The translations under genes and the position numbers were made by a program. A stretch of DNA of 24,823 nucleotides from positions 1 through 24,823 of the forward strand of contig DCGZ01000079.1 in NCBI GenBank assembly GCA_002314675.1. Reading direction: 5' to 3'. The DNA comes from Fibrobacter sp. UBA1765 (GTDB taxonomy: Bacteria > Fibrobacterota > Fibrobacteria > Fibrobacterales > Fibrobacteraceae). Below, piece by piece: positions 7,244 through 14,491 of this stretch. Each line of letters starts with the position of its first letter. Position 1 is the stretch's first letter. Below the pieces are notes generated by a model. The model did not search any database. It saw only the letters and a program-made list of their open reading frames with translations, and was not told the DNA's origin.

Positions 7244-8308
7244 TTAAAAGGCTTCTCGCAGGTATACGGTTAATCCGATGTGCTTGCCGTCTATAAGGCT
7301 CAGGTCACCCCGGGCGTGCAGCTTTTCTGATTTGTTTAGGGCAAGCCTTCCGCCAAAGCCAACTGCGTAATGGAAATCGTCCCTGAAGAGCGCTCCAAAG
7401 TGCGGCCCGGACTGCATCCACTCTCCAAATATTGTTCCGGCAAGTCTCCAGAATAGAGTCTTTCGAAATTCTAGCTGAGCGATAAGAGCCTGCGTGTCGT
7501 TCCAGAGACCGGGATCAACACCTCTAAAACGTTCCACTCCATCGGGGCCTGCAAGGTAGCCGAATGGAACGTCGCCACGGGACTGTTTCCAAAGGACGGC
7601 TGCTGCAATGGATGTTGTCCAGAACAGAGGCGTGTATGCGCGCAAGTCAAGTTCTTCTGTATGGAACTTAAAGTCTCCGCCGTAAAGTATTTGCTCGAAG
7701 CTTGCGTAGTAGCCGAGGGTCGGCCAGTTCTTGTTATCACGCAAGTCGCTTACCAGGCGGTATCCGCCACCTGCAAAGTAGCCGTCGTTAAAGCGCTTTG
7801 CGTTGAAGTCTTCGTTTAAGGAATTGTCGCGGTATTCTGTTTCTCCCACGATTCCATAGCGAAATGGCAAAGTGCCTGGAATGCCAAAATTCATTTCGAT
7901 AGGAACCTTTGCATAAAGCGAAACTTGGTCGTACGAGCCGATGTCGTCAAAGCTCCCTGCGCTTCCACGTTCAAAAATCTTTCCGCACCAATTAGATACT
8001 TTGAATATGGATGGAATGTGGATATGGTCCTGCAATAGGTAGAGTTCCGGCTTTGTGCGGAATTGGTATTGCTTGTTCTGCGTACCGAGGGCAATGACAT
8101 CTACGGAAGAAACATGAGAGCCGCCTTCGACAGGCTTAAAGAAAAGTATGAGCATCGCTCCATACTGGATTTTTGTTTCTTCGGAGTAGCTTGCAACAGG
8201 CAGCGCCGAAAAACGCTGGAAATCTTCATCTGCGTGCAAGGCCGTATTCAAGACGAGTGAAACCGCAACAGCAGAAAATAGTGCTTTTAAATTCTTGAAT
8301 AGTTTCAT
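7244..8308 (-). CDS. Omp85 / surface-antigen-like outer-membrane barrel protein
   Basis: The 354-residue protein has a Sec signal peptide (MKLFKNLKALFSAVAVSLVL, likely cleaved after ALHA, residue 25) and ends in an aromatic residue (REAF), as outer-membrane barrels do. The C-terminal half resembles the bacterial surface antigen domain (PF01103): RFRG at 260-263 is like the conserved (V/I)RG(F/Y) lock motif of Omp85 barrels, followed by alternating strands (QALIAQLEFRKTLFW, YAVGFGGRLAL, KHIGLTVYLREAF). There is no room for POTRA domains, so it is not BamA itself. The start lies six bases after the hemH stop on the same strand, so the two are very probably cotranscribed. The cargo or role is unknown. 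The family call comes from motifs and pattern only. Confidence 0.7.
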   Translation of the reverse strand: MKLFKNLKALFSAVAVSLVLNTALHADEDFQRFSALPVASYSEETKIQYGAMLILFFKPVEGGSHVSSVDVIALGTQNKQYQFRTKPELYLLQDHIHIPSIFKVSNWCGKIFERGSAGSFDDIGSYDQVSLYAKVPIEMNFGIPGTLPFRYGIVGETEYRDNSLNEDFNAKRFNDGYFAGGGYRLVSDLRDNKNWPTLGYYASFEQILYGGDFKFHTEELDLRAYTPLFWTTSIAAAVLWKQSRGDVPFGYLAGPDGVERFRGVDPGLWNDTQALIAQLEFRKTLFWRLAGTIFGEWMQSGPHFGALFRDDFHYAVGFGGRLALNKSEKLHARGDLSLIDGKHIGLTVYLREAF

Positions 8309-8314
8309 GTTGCC

Positions 8315-9286
8315 TTAAAATGTTTTTTCTACAAATTCAAGATCCGGAAGAATTTCTTGGGTAAACGCCTTGACCCAAGATGGATTTGCGTTCAGGCATG
8401 GAACCCTCTTTAGGTTCGTGCCGCCGGCTGCCTTGTAGATTTCGGCCACCTCGTCATCGATTTCTGATATGGTTTCTAGGTTGTCTGCGGTGAATGCCGG
8501 GCTTACAATGACGATAGGTTTATGCTCGCTTCCGAGCTTTTGAACAGTCTCTACAAGTGAAGGCCCCAGCCATTTGCCGAGCCCCGCCTTGCTTTGGTAT
8601 GCTAAGACTGGAGTTACGCCAAGAAGCTCGCCAATTGCCTTTGCACTTGCTTCGCAATCATCCTTGTACGGGTCACCTTGCATAACCCGATGTTCCTGGA
8701 TGGAATGGCACGAAACAACGAGCGTGTCTTCGGGCTGTAAATATGGTTTTATAAGATCTGAAACTTCGCGAACCCAGGCGCTTGCCTTGTAGAAGCCGTT
8801 TGCAAAAAGTAGCGTACCCTTGAAACCAGTCTGCCTTGCCGTTTCAAGAACAAGGTCGATCGCAGCGTCTGTTGTAACGCCTGCACGTTGCGGGTAGAGC
8901 GGCAGAACGTGGATCGTAGAAATGCCTTTTGCGGCAAATGCGGCAAGAGCGTCTTTTACGGACGGCTTGCAGCCGTATTGGTAGGCGAGTTCAACTTGAA
9001 TTTCTGGTAGAGCTTCGCGGACGCTTTTTAAAAATGCGTTCGAGTATGTGACTAATGGCATTTCGGTAAAGCCGTTCCGATCGAACATGCGCTTGTACTT
9101 TGCGTAGCTTGTGAACTTTGCCTTTGGTATAATGCAGTGCCTGAGCAAGAACTTCCAAAAGAAAAGCTTTTTGCCGATAGTGTGCCAATCACCCAGGAAC
9201 TCGTAGAGGTATTCCGCAATTTTTTCGGTATTGAGTTCTGCAGGGGAACCTAGCTGCACAAGTAAAAGACCAGACATTTTGCTCAT
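8315..9286 (-). CDS. hemH: Ferrochelatase
   Basis: Ferrochelatase inserts Fe2+ into a porphyrin in the last steps of haem synthesis. The 323 residues match the family: SGLLLVQLGSP at the N-terminus, VLPLYPQ at 127-133, metal-site His194 in VVSCHSIQEH (cf. SAHSLPEK in Bacillus subtilis), YQSKAGLGKWLGPSLVETV, and SPAFTADNLETISEID with conserved glutamates E271/E275. The HSIQEH context is nearer the Gram-positive form, which uses coproporphyrin III, than the E. coli form, but the sequence alone does not settle the substrate. Either Met1 or Met4 could start the protein. A TATCTTTG box lies seven bases before Met1. A terminator separates the gene from rng upstream. No other haem gene is in the window. 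Confidence 0.92.
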   Translation of the reverse strand: MSKMSGLLLVQLGSPAELNTEKIAEYLYEFLGDWHTIGKKLFFWKFLLRHCIIPKAKFTSYAKYKRMFDRNGFTEMPLVTYSNAFLKSVREALPEIQVELAYQYGCKPSVKDALAAFAAKGISTIHVLPLYPQRAGVTTDAAIDLVLETARQTGFKGTLLFANGFYKASAWVREVSDLIKPYLQPEDTLVVSCHSIQEHRVMQGDPYKDDCEASAKAIGELLGVTPVLAYQSKAGLGKWLGPSLVETVQKLGSEHKPIVIVSPAFTADNLETISEIDDEVAEIYKAAGGTNLKRVPCLNANPSWVKAFTQEILPDLEFVEKTF

Positions 9287-9299
9287 GGTGTCAAAGATA
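9287..9299 (-). promoter_or_regulatory. Candidate hemH promoter, TATCTTTG seven bases from ATG
   Basis: On the minus strand TATCTT (9299 to 9294) is followed by TGACACC and then the hemH ATG. The spacing is identical to that at rimO, and no ribosome site is visible. Confidence 0.5.
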
Positions 9300-9309
9300 G
9301 ATTTTTTGC

Positions 9310-9340
9310 AAAATAAAAACCTCGGGCATAAACCCGAGGC
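9310..9340 (-). terminator. Intrinsic terminator of rng
   Basis: CCTCGGG (9320-9326) and CCCGAGG (9333-9339) form a perfect 7-bp stem with a six-base loop. On the minus strand it is followed by TTTTTATTTT. It ends rng transcription just before the hemH promoter. Confidence 0.88.
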
Positions 9341-9363
9341 CTTTAAAGCATTCGCTGCCAGAA

Positions 9364-10908
9364 TTACGAGAAGTTGTAAAGGTCAGTGATTTCTTCGTCG
9401 TTTGCATCGTACATGGAGAACTGGTTCACATGTGCGCGTTCGTCTTCGACGAGGTTGATCTTGATCTTGTTCTTGTATTCCAGGTAGTGGAACATCTTGC
9501 CCATGTCGCGGCAAAGGATTTCGACCATCGGGGTGCTTACAACGAGTGTAACTTCCTTCATCTTGCCCTTGCTGCTTGCGCGGCCGAGCCAGCGGTCGAT
9601 CATGCCAAGTGTTGCGTCCCAGCGGAAGATATGGCCGTTACCGTTGCAAACTGGGCAGCGGTGGGTCTTTTCGGTAAGCAGGTTCACGCGAACGCGCTTA
9701 CGGGTAACTTCCATGAGGCCGAACTGGCTGATTGGGGACGGACTGATCGGAGCCTTGTCACGGCGGATTGCACGACGGAATTCCTGGTAAACCGCTTCGT
9801 TGTCGGCTTCGGTTTCCATATCGATAAAGTCGATGATGATAAGGCCGCCGATATCACGGAGACGGAGCTGCTTTGCGATTTCATGGCAGGCGTCAAGGTT
9901 TGTTTCAAGAATGATCTTGCCCTGGTCCTTGCCGTGAACCTTCGGTCCGGTGTTCACGTCGATAGAAACAAGTGCTTCGGTCTGTTCAATGACAAGGTTG
10001 CCGCCGTGCTGGAGCGGTACCTGGCGCTGCAAGGTGCGAGCGTATTCATCTTCGATATGGAAGAGTTCGAACAAGCTACCGCTTGCGCTGGAATGGTACT
10101 TGAGCTTGTTTATAGAATCTGGGCTCAAAACGCGGAGGTAGTCACGGATTGCGTCAAATTCTTCGCGGTCGTCAATGAATACGGATTCTGTATTTTCGCT
10201 AAAGTATTCACGAACAGTCTGTTCAATGGAATCTGATTCTTCGTAAATGCAGGTTTCTGCCGGTTGGTTTTCAAAGTTGATCTTTGTCTGTTCCCATTTG
10301 GCTTCAAGTTCCTGCATCTGGCGTTCGATTTCGAATTCGGATTCGCCAAGGCCGTTTGTGCGAACGATGTAGCCTACGTCGCGTGCCTTGTGGCGGCGTA
10401 CGACTTTTTTAAGTTCGCGGCGCTTGGACGGATCGCGTTCCTTTTTAGAAACGCCGATAAAGTTGGTGCCCGGCATGCAAACAAGGAATCTGCCAGCAAA
10501 GCTCAGGTGCGTTGTAAGGCGTGCACCCTTTGTGCTGATCGGTTCCTTGATAACCTGGACCATGATTTCCTGGCCTTCGGTGAGAATCTTGTCGATAGAA
10601 AGCTCTTCGCTTGCGCCTTCTTCTTCATCTTCATCACCGAATTCCTTCCTAAGCTCTGCATTGCGATCTACCGCGTCGTCCTGGTGCAGGAACCCTGCTT
10701 TTTCCATGCCGATGTCGATAAATGCAGCCTTGAGAGCTGGCAGAACCTTTTGAACAACGCCCTTATAAATATTGCCGAGAACGCGAGTCGAGGAGGTCGC
10801 CTCTACAACGAGTTCTGAAAGTTCGCCATCTTCCATGATGGCGACGCGCTTTTCATAAGGGGTCTTGCTGATCAAAATCTTCCGCTTTGTGGCTGGTTTT
10901 GGTGGCAT
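9364..10908 (-). CDS. rng: Ribonuclease G/E family endoribonuclease
   Basis: RNase E/G enzymes cut single-stranded RNA in rRNA maturation and mRNA decay. The 514-residue protein is close to RNase G in length and lacks the long C-terminal scaffold of E. coli RNase E. An S1-like domain spans about 41-135 (VLGNIYKGVVQKVLPALKAAF), interrupted by an acidic insert at 91-102 (GDEDEEEGASEE). The catalytic metal aspartates are D317 (SIDVNTG) and D360 (IIIDFIDM). The zinc-link CPVCNGNG is at 418-425. The start has a good ribosome site, TTAGGAG, on the minus strand just upstream. The leader contains hairpins (see 10960-11002), and an intrinsic terminator follows. Confidence 0.95.
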   Translation of the reverse strand: MPPKPATKRKILISKTPYEKRVAIMEDGELSELVVEATSSTRVLGNIYKGVVQKVLPALKAAFIDIGMEKAGFLHQDDAVDRNAELRKEFGDEDEEEGASEELSIDKILTEGQEIMVQVIKEPISTKGARLTTHLSFAGRFLVCMPGTNFIGVSKKERDPSKRRELKKVVRRHKARDVGYIVRTNGLGESEFEIERQMQELEAKWEQTKINFENQPAETCIYEESDSIEQTVREYFSENTESVFIDDREEFDAIRDYLRVLSPDSINKLKYHSSASGSLFELFHIEDEYARTLQRQVPLQHGGNLVIEQTEALVSIDVNTGPKVHGKDQGKIILETNLDACHEIAKQLRLRDIGGLIIIDFIDMETEADNEAVYQEFRRAIRRDKAPISPSPISQFGLMEVTRKRVRVNLLTEKTHRCPVCNGNGHIFRWDATLGMIDRWLGRASSKGKMKEVTLVVSTPMVEILCRDMGKMFHYLEYKNKIKINLVEDERAHVNQFSMYDANDEEITDLYNFS

Positions 10909-10959
10909 TAAAACTCCTAAGTGTTCAATAAAATGCGTGTTTCGATAAGGAAACTTTGT

Positions 10960-11002
10960 GGGGCTATTGGCTACAACCTAAGCCCTGTGCAGAAAATTCT
11001 GC
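10960..11002 (-). promoter_or_regulatory. Structured 5' leader of rng
   Basis: On the minus strand GCAGAATTTTCTGC (11002 to 10989) folds on itself, and GGGCT (10985-10981) can pair with AGCCC (10965-10961). The same GGG could instead pair with CCC just upstream at 11005-11003. The first hairpin would sit almost at the 5' end of a transcript from the TATCTT box at 11015-11010. RNase E in other bacteria autoregulates through its leader; here that is inference. Confidence 0.4.
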
Positions 11003-11009
11003 GGGACGT

Positions 11010-11015
11010 AAGATA
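11010..11015 (-). promoter_or_regulatory. Candidate rng -10 box (TATCTT)
   Basis: TATCTT on the minus strand predicts a transcript start near 11003 and a leader of about 95 bases. It is the same hexamer as at hemH. No clear -35 is seen. Confidence 0.4.
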
Positions 11016-11118
11016 GAAAAATAAGTTCTTTGGAAAGTTTGGCGGTTCCTTGAAAAGCCCCCGAAAACGCGAGTTCAAAAAAATTCCCAAATAATTTTGC
11101 TTTTTGATGAATCTTTAA

Positions 11119-11144
11119 TATATTGATTAATGCGTTAATGCGCA
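11119..11144 (+). promoter_or_regulatory. Candidate promoter and tandem TTAATGCG for the 11180 gene
   Basis: TATATT at 11119-11124 is a TANNTT box. Just downstream TTAATGCG occurs twice in tandem (11127-11134, 11135-11142), and TGCG...CGCA forms a short dyad at 11131-11144. These lie at or after the expected transcript start, as an operator might. Weak evidence. Confidence 0.35.
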
Positions 11145-11179
11145 ATAAAGCAAAAAAAAAGAAATCGTAGGAGTGGAAT

Positions 11180-11773
11180 ATGGGTTCTTTCAAGGAATTT
11201 GCAAGTCGCCAAAAGGAAGGCTTTTTAAAGGGTGCGTACCTATCCGATTTTAATAGGGAAGAAGCCGAAATAGAGAACATTTTAAAAAGTCGCAAGGCTC
11301 GCCGTCGGGAACTTTTCTTGAAAAAAATCCCTCTGCTCTTTTTGCACCGTGATGAAATTTTGCATAATCCGGATTACGCAAATATCAAGGTCGATTTTGT
11401 TTTTGACAAGCCTTATGGATTTCCTTCGGGAATTCCTTGTGAAATTAGCCTGTCCGACTTGTTGTTGCTATGGGACTCAGAAAAGTTCAAGTCAATTTGC
11501 GATTGTGGGGGCGTTGCTGTGCTGACAAGTTTTGCTGGCAGTCCTTTGACCGGGAGCTATACGGCCCATTGCTCCTGTTCAAGGTGCGGCTTTGCCTTTA
11601 CCGTTGGGCGTCATCAAGACACGCGTAAGTTGAATGCTCCAGTTCGATGGGTTGAGCTTTTAAAAATGCTTAGTAACGCCGCCCGTGTATCGGCAGAAAA
11701 AAAGGCCTCGCCTGTGCAGATCGAAGCCTTGCTAGAAGAACTTGAAATTAAGTCAAGTGTGGGCTGTGCTTAA
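11180..11773 (+). CDS. Uncharacterised protein with a cysteine-rich putative zinc site
   Basis: I do not recognise this 197-residue protein. It has a clear ribosome site (TAGGAG at 11168-11173) and TANNTT-type promoter sequence upstream, so it is likely a real gene. The N-terminal 50 residues are charged and helical with a basic run (KSRKARRRELFLKK). C107 and C109 (CDCGG) plus C131, C133 and C136 (CSCSRCG) form CxC-x21-CxCxxC, which could bind zinc and resembles a zinc-ribbon knuckle. No signal peptide or membrane segment is visible. Its stop overlaps that of the convergent M23 gene by four bases. A nucleic-acid role is possible but not supported. Confidence 0.75.
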   Translation: MGSFKEFASRQKEGFLKGAYLSDFNREEAEIENILKSRKARRRELFLKKIPLLFLHRDEILHNPDYANIKVDFVFDKPYGFPSGIPCEISLSDLLLLWDSEKFKSICDCGGVAVLTSFAGSPLTGSYTAHCSCSRCGFAFTVGRHQDTRKLNAPVRWVELLKMLSNAARVSAEKKASPVQIEALLEELEIKSSVGCA

Positions 11774-12606
11774 TTTCTTGTTTCCATCAGGATATAGTTT
11801 TCCGGGTTTATTGGTTCGCCGTCATAACGGATTTCGTAATGCAATACTGTTCCTGTGGCGCGGCCCGTGTTGCCGACGATAGCTATCGGGTCTCCACGCT
11901 TGACTGCCTTCCCTGGCTGTGCGATCACTTCCTTTAGGTGGGCATAGAATGTACGCAAGTGCTTTGAATGCTCTATTTTCAAGGTAATTCCAAAGCCTCT
12001 GTGGGTGCGCTGTTCCAGTACGGTTCCGTTCCCTGGTGCAAAAACGGTATCGCCAGCGACTGCGGTAAAGTCAACTCCCTTGTGAGGAAGATCCTGTTGC
12101 GTGAATGCGTCGAAGATCATTTGGTAACGGTTCGTTATAGTGTGCCTGCCTTTTAGCGGAAGCGCAATTGGGAGCGCGCCTGCAAGTTCCGGCTTGTCCT
12201 TCAAGACATTGTATAGCGAGTCTAGGTTTGCCTTGACATCCTTGAAGTTTTCTTTAGCGGTAACAAGCGGCATGTTTCCTTTTGGAACGTTTAAAATGTG
12301 GCGAATGGTCTTGTCGCTGAACAGGGTGTCGCGCATGGCGTTTGTTTTTTGCAAAGCGGCTTTTGCGTTTGCAAGCTTTTGCTCGGAGTCCTGGATTTCT
12401 TGCTTTAAGGCCTTGTTCTCTTGGTAGATTTTTACGATTTGCCTGTCGAGGATAAGCTTTGAAAGTTCAGCTGGCGAAAATAGAACGAAGCCGATGACAG
12501 CTGCCGTTATGCCGACAAGAACCCAGACAATCCTGCTGATTGAAAACTGGAATTTTTTGCCGGAGTTTGTGCTATCGCTAAAAAGGTGTACTTCGATTTT
12601 CTTCAT
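11770..12606 (-). CDS. M23 (LytM/Peptidase_M23) family protein, catalytic His replaced
   Basis: The 278-residue protein is anchored by one transmembrane segment (about 26-44), followed by a coiled coil (about 55-95) and a C-terminal LytM domain (about 150-270). This is the layout of membrane-bound M23 proteins that act on, or control the cutting of, peptidoglycan in the periplasm. Zinc ligands H175 and D179 (HKGVDF) and H256 are present, as is H223 (FYAHL). The normal HxH near the end reads V254-L255-H256 (GTVLHYEIR), so the first His, the catalytic base in LytM, is missing. It may be a non-enzymatic regulator, as EnvC and NlpD are, though those lose other residues. Its ATG overlaps the stop of the upstream coiled-coil gene (TAATG), suggesting coupled translation. 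Confidence 0.88.
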   Translation of the reverse strand: MKKIEVHLFSDSTNSGKKFQFSISRIVWVLVGITAAVIGFVLFSPAELSKLILDRQIVKIYQENKALKQEIQDSEQKLANAKAALQKTNAMRDTLFSDKTIRHILNVPKGNMPLVTAKENFKDVKANLDSLYNVLKDKPELAGALPIALPLKGRHTITNRYQMIFDAFTQQDLPHKGVDFTAVAGDTVFAPGNGTVLEQRTHRGFGITLKIEHSKHLRTFYAHLKEVIAQPGKAVKRGDPIAIVGNTGRATGTVLHYEIRYDGEPINPENYILMETRN

Positions 12607-12917
12607 TACTTTTTGTGTCCTGCGAGCTTGCTTTCTAGTTCCTGGATCACCAGTTTCTTTTCTTGAATGGCTCCAATTAGCTCGACGATTGTCGGGTCGT
12701 CCTTGAGGGCCTGGAAATTGTTGTCAAGGACTGCCTGTAGAACTCGTTCGCCAAGAATTTGGAAGCGCTTTGCTTGCCTTGATTCTTCGTTTGCAAGGTC
12801 GATTCGATTTTTGATAGAACTTGCGCATGTGGTTGCCTTGCCTGTAAAAGAGCTTGCCTTGCCGGCAATAGTATTTTTTAACCCGCTTAAAGTGTCATTC
12901 AAAGTACTTTTTACCAT
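12606..12917 (-). CDS. Small coiled-coil protein upstream of the M23 gene
   Basis: This 103-residue protein is not a family I recognise. It is mainly helical: Ser/Thr-rich at first (SGLKNTIAGKASSFTGKATTC), then a charged helix, and a probable coiled coil at the C-terminus (IQEKKLVIQELESKLAGHKK). There is no signal peptide or membrane segment, so it is probably cytoplasmic. GAGG in the leader is a ribosome site. Its TAA overlaps the ATG of the M23 gene by one base, so the two are probably made together and may work together at the envelope. It diverges from the small gene before dnaN across only 66 bases. Confidence 0.8.
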   Translation of the reverse strand: MVKSTLNDTLSGLKNTIAGKASSFTGKATTCASSIKNRIDLANEESRQAKRFQILGERVLQAVLDNNFQALKDDPTIVELIGAIQEKKLVIQELESKLAGHKK

Positions 12918-12940
12918 TGTAGCCTCAACGATTGCTCCCC

Positions 12941-12954
12941 AAAATAGCTATTTT
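12941..12954. promoter_or_regulatory. Palindrome AAAATAGCTATTTT: two divergent -10 boxes
   Basis: The perfect 14-base palindrome contains TATTTT on the plus strand (12949-12954) and TATTTT on the minus strand (12946 to 12941). The expected transcript starts lie about 22 bases before the plus gene and 17 bases before the minus gene. Each promoter's -35 region would fall in the other's leader, so polymerase binding could be mutually exclusive. Confidence 0.45.
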
Positions 12955-12983
12955 AAGGACCATAAAATTGAAGGAGTTTCCTA

Positions 12984-13133
12984 ATGAGTAGAAAAGATCG
13001 TCGTAACGATAAGCGTAAAGCACAGGATTTTGTACCTAAAAAGTCTAAGGCTCTGCCTCGTTGGGTTATTATAGCTCTTGGCATTTTTATTGCCGTTTTC
13101 TTTGTTGCTACACGCACAATCCAATTTTCCTAA
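12984..13133 (+). CDS. Small membrane protein (49 aa) preceding dnaN
   Basis: A strong ribosome site, AAGGAG (12970-12975), stands eight bases before ATG 12984. The 49-residue product has a highly basic N-terminus (MSRKDRRNDKRKAQDFVPKK), then one transmembrane helix at about 26-43 (PRWVIIALGIFIAVFFVAT) and a short tail. By the positive-inside rule the basic end is cytoplasmic. dnaN begins twelve bases after the stop with its own AAGGAA site, so the two are almost surely cotranscribed. I do not know the family or function. Confidence 0.8.
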   Translation: MSRKDRRNDKRKAQDFVPKKSKALPRWVIIALGIFIAVFFVATRTIQFS

Positions 13134-13145
13134 AAAGGAACCACG

Positions 13146-14282
13146 ATGAAATTCCAAATTCAAAAGGCTGTTTTACAAGACGTTCTTTCTTCGGTTATCA
13201 GCGCGGTTCCGAATAAGGCTACGTTCCAGATTCTTAATAACTTTGCTCTTCGTCTCGAAGGCAACTTCCTTGAAATTAGCGCAACCGACCTTGATCTTGG
13301 CATCAAGGTCACGGAAGAAGTTCACGGTGAACGCGATGGCGCTGTCATTGTAAATGCCAAGCGCTTGTCTGAACAGGTCAAGGGCCTTTGCGACCCGGCA
13401 ATTTCTACAGTTACGTTTGACGTTCAGGATTATTTGACCCGCTTGAGCTGGGGCTCCGGTGAACGCAGCGGTGCAAGTATCCCTGGCTTTGACGCAAGTG
13501 ATTTCCCTCCGTTCACGGAAGTCGAAGACGGCACTGTACTCCATATCTCTGCAGCAGAACTCAAGTTCCTTACAGAAAAGACCTTGTTTGCTGTCTCTAC
13601 AGATTCCATCCGCCTTGCCTTGAACGGCGTGTTCTTTGAAGCAAAGGATGGCAAGATTTCCATGGTTGCAACCGACGGTCATCGTCTTGGCCGAGCTGCC
13701 ATTGAACAGCCCGAAGGCTCCGCTGTAACTCTTGAACATGGCGTGATTATTCCGCCTAAGGTCTTGCAGCATGTGTTCCGCAACGTCTCTGACGATGCTG
13801 TTGTAGAAATCCGCATTTCTGGTACACATATCCTGTTCTCCAGTGAAAATGTACAGGTGATTTCAAAGCTTATCGAAGGCCCGTATCCAAAGTACGAAAA
13901 CGTAATTCCTACAAACTTCGAACGTACGGTGCAGGCCCGTACATCTGAATTCGTGAACAAGCTCCGTTGCGTGCTCCCGATGGCCAACCCGCGCACCCGT
14001 CAGGTTAGGTTGCAGATCGAAAATTCCTTCTTGGAACTTTCTGCCAGCGACCCGGAAGTGGGCGGTAGCGCAGCCGAAGAGCTTGCCGTTAACCATGAAG
14101 GCGACGGTTCTTTCAGCATTGGCTTCAACGGAAACTTCCTGCTCGAAATCCTTGGCATGTGCAAGACCGAAGAAGTTCGCATGAAGATGACCACCCCTAC
14201 TGGTGCTTGCATTATTGAACCAGTAGGCGAAGGCCAGAACTTCTCGTTCCTTCTTATGCCGCTTCGTTTGGTTGAAGATTAA
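13146..14282 (+). CDS. dnaN: DNA polymerase III sliding clamp (beta subunit)
   Basis: The beta clamp encircles DNA and tethers polymerase III and other clamp-binding proteins. The 378-residue length and three-part repeat architecture fit the family: the start MKFQIQKAVLQDVLSSV, the NNFALRLEG and SATDLDLGI motifs in domain I, ATDGHRLG in domain II, and the C-terminal LLMPLRLVED, equivalent to the E. coli MPMRL end that forms part of the peptide-binding pocket. The ribosome site is AAGGAA. dnaA and recF, common partners of dnaN, are absent; here it follows a small membrane-protein gene and is closed by a strong terminator. Confidence 0.97.
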   Translation: MKFQIQKAVLQDVLSSVISAVPNKATFQILNNFALRLEGNFLEISATDLDLGIKVTEEVHGERDGAVIVNAKRLSEQVKGLCDPAISTVTFDVQDYLTRLSWGSGERSGASIPGFDASDFPPFTEVEDGTVLHISAAELKFLTEKTLFAVSTDSIRLALNGVFFEAKDGKISMVATDGHRLGRAAIEQPEGSAVTLEHGVIIPPKVLQHVFRNVSDDAVVEIRISGTHILFSSENVQVISKLIEGPYPKYENVIPTNFERTVQARTSEFVNKLRCVLPMANPRTRQVRLQIENSFLELSASDPEVGGSAAEELAVNHEGDGSFSIGFNGNFLLEILGMCKTEEVRMKMTTPTGACIIEPVGEGQNFSFLLMPLRLVED

Positions 14283-14305
14283 TCAAATTAATTTATATGT
14301 AAACG

Positions 14306-14343
14306 AAAGTGTCTGCGAAAATGGTTTCGTAGGCACTTTTTTT
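14306..14343 (+). terminator. Intrinsic terminator of dnaN
   Basis: A 15-base stem (14306-14320 with 14325-14339, two G-U pairs, loop ATGG) is followed by a T-run to 14343. It closes the dnaN operon. Confidence 0.92.
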
Positions 14344-14378
14344 GTGCGGTATTGCGCAAAAACATGGTGAAAAAATGC

Positions 14379-14457
14379 TATAATTGAAAAATGTGAGTTT
14401 TTTGTAATAAAAACTGGCGTTTTTTATGTTTGCTAAAAAAATTTTTTAATATAGATT
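14379..14457 (+). promoter_or_regulatory. Two candidate promoters for the 14492 gene
   Basis: TGCTATAAT (extended -10, hexamer 14379-14384) would give a leader of about 100 bases. TAGATTTCG (hexamer 14452-14457), within TATAGATT, is a TANNTT box giving a leader of about 28 bases. The second matches the pattern seen elsewhere in the window. Confidence 0.4.
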
Positions 14458-14491
14458 TCGGCTACACGTGTATCCTAGGAGAAATTGATCT

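Noticed and set aside
7229..7254. AAGCTTTTTTAAAAGGCTT hairpin between convergent genes
   Set aside because: The stem is AT-rich with a bulge and neither strand has a T-run after it, so I do not call it a terminator.
9430..10236. 268-codon plus-strand frame opposite rng
   Set aside because: Antisense to RNase G with no motif of its own; a shadow of the real gene.
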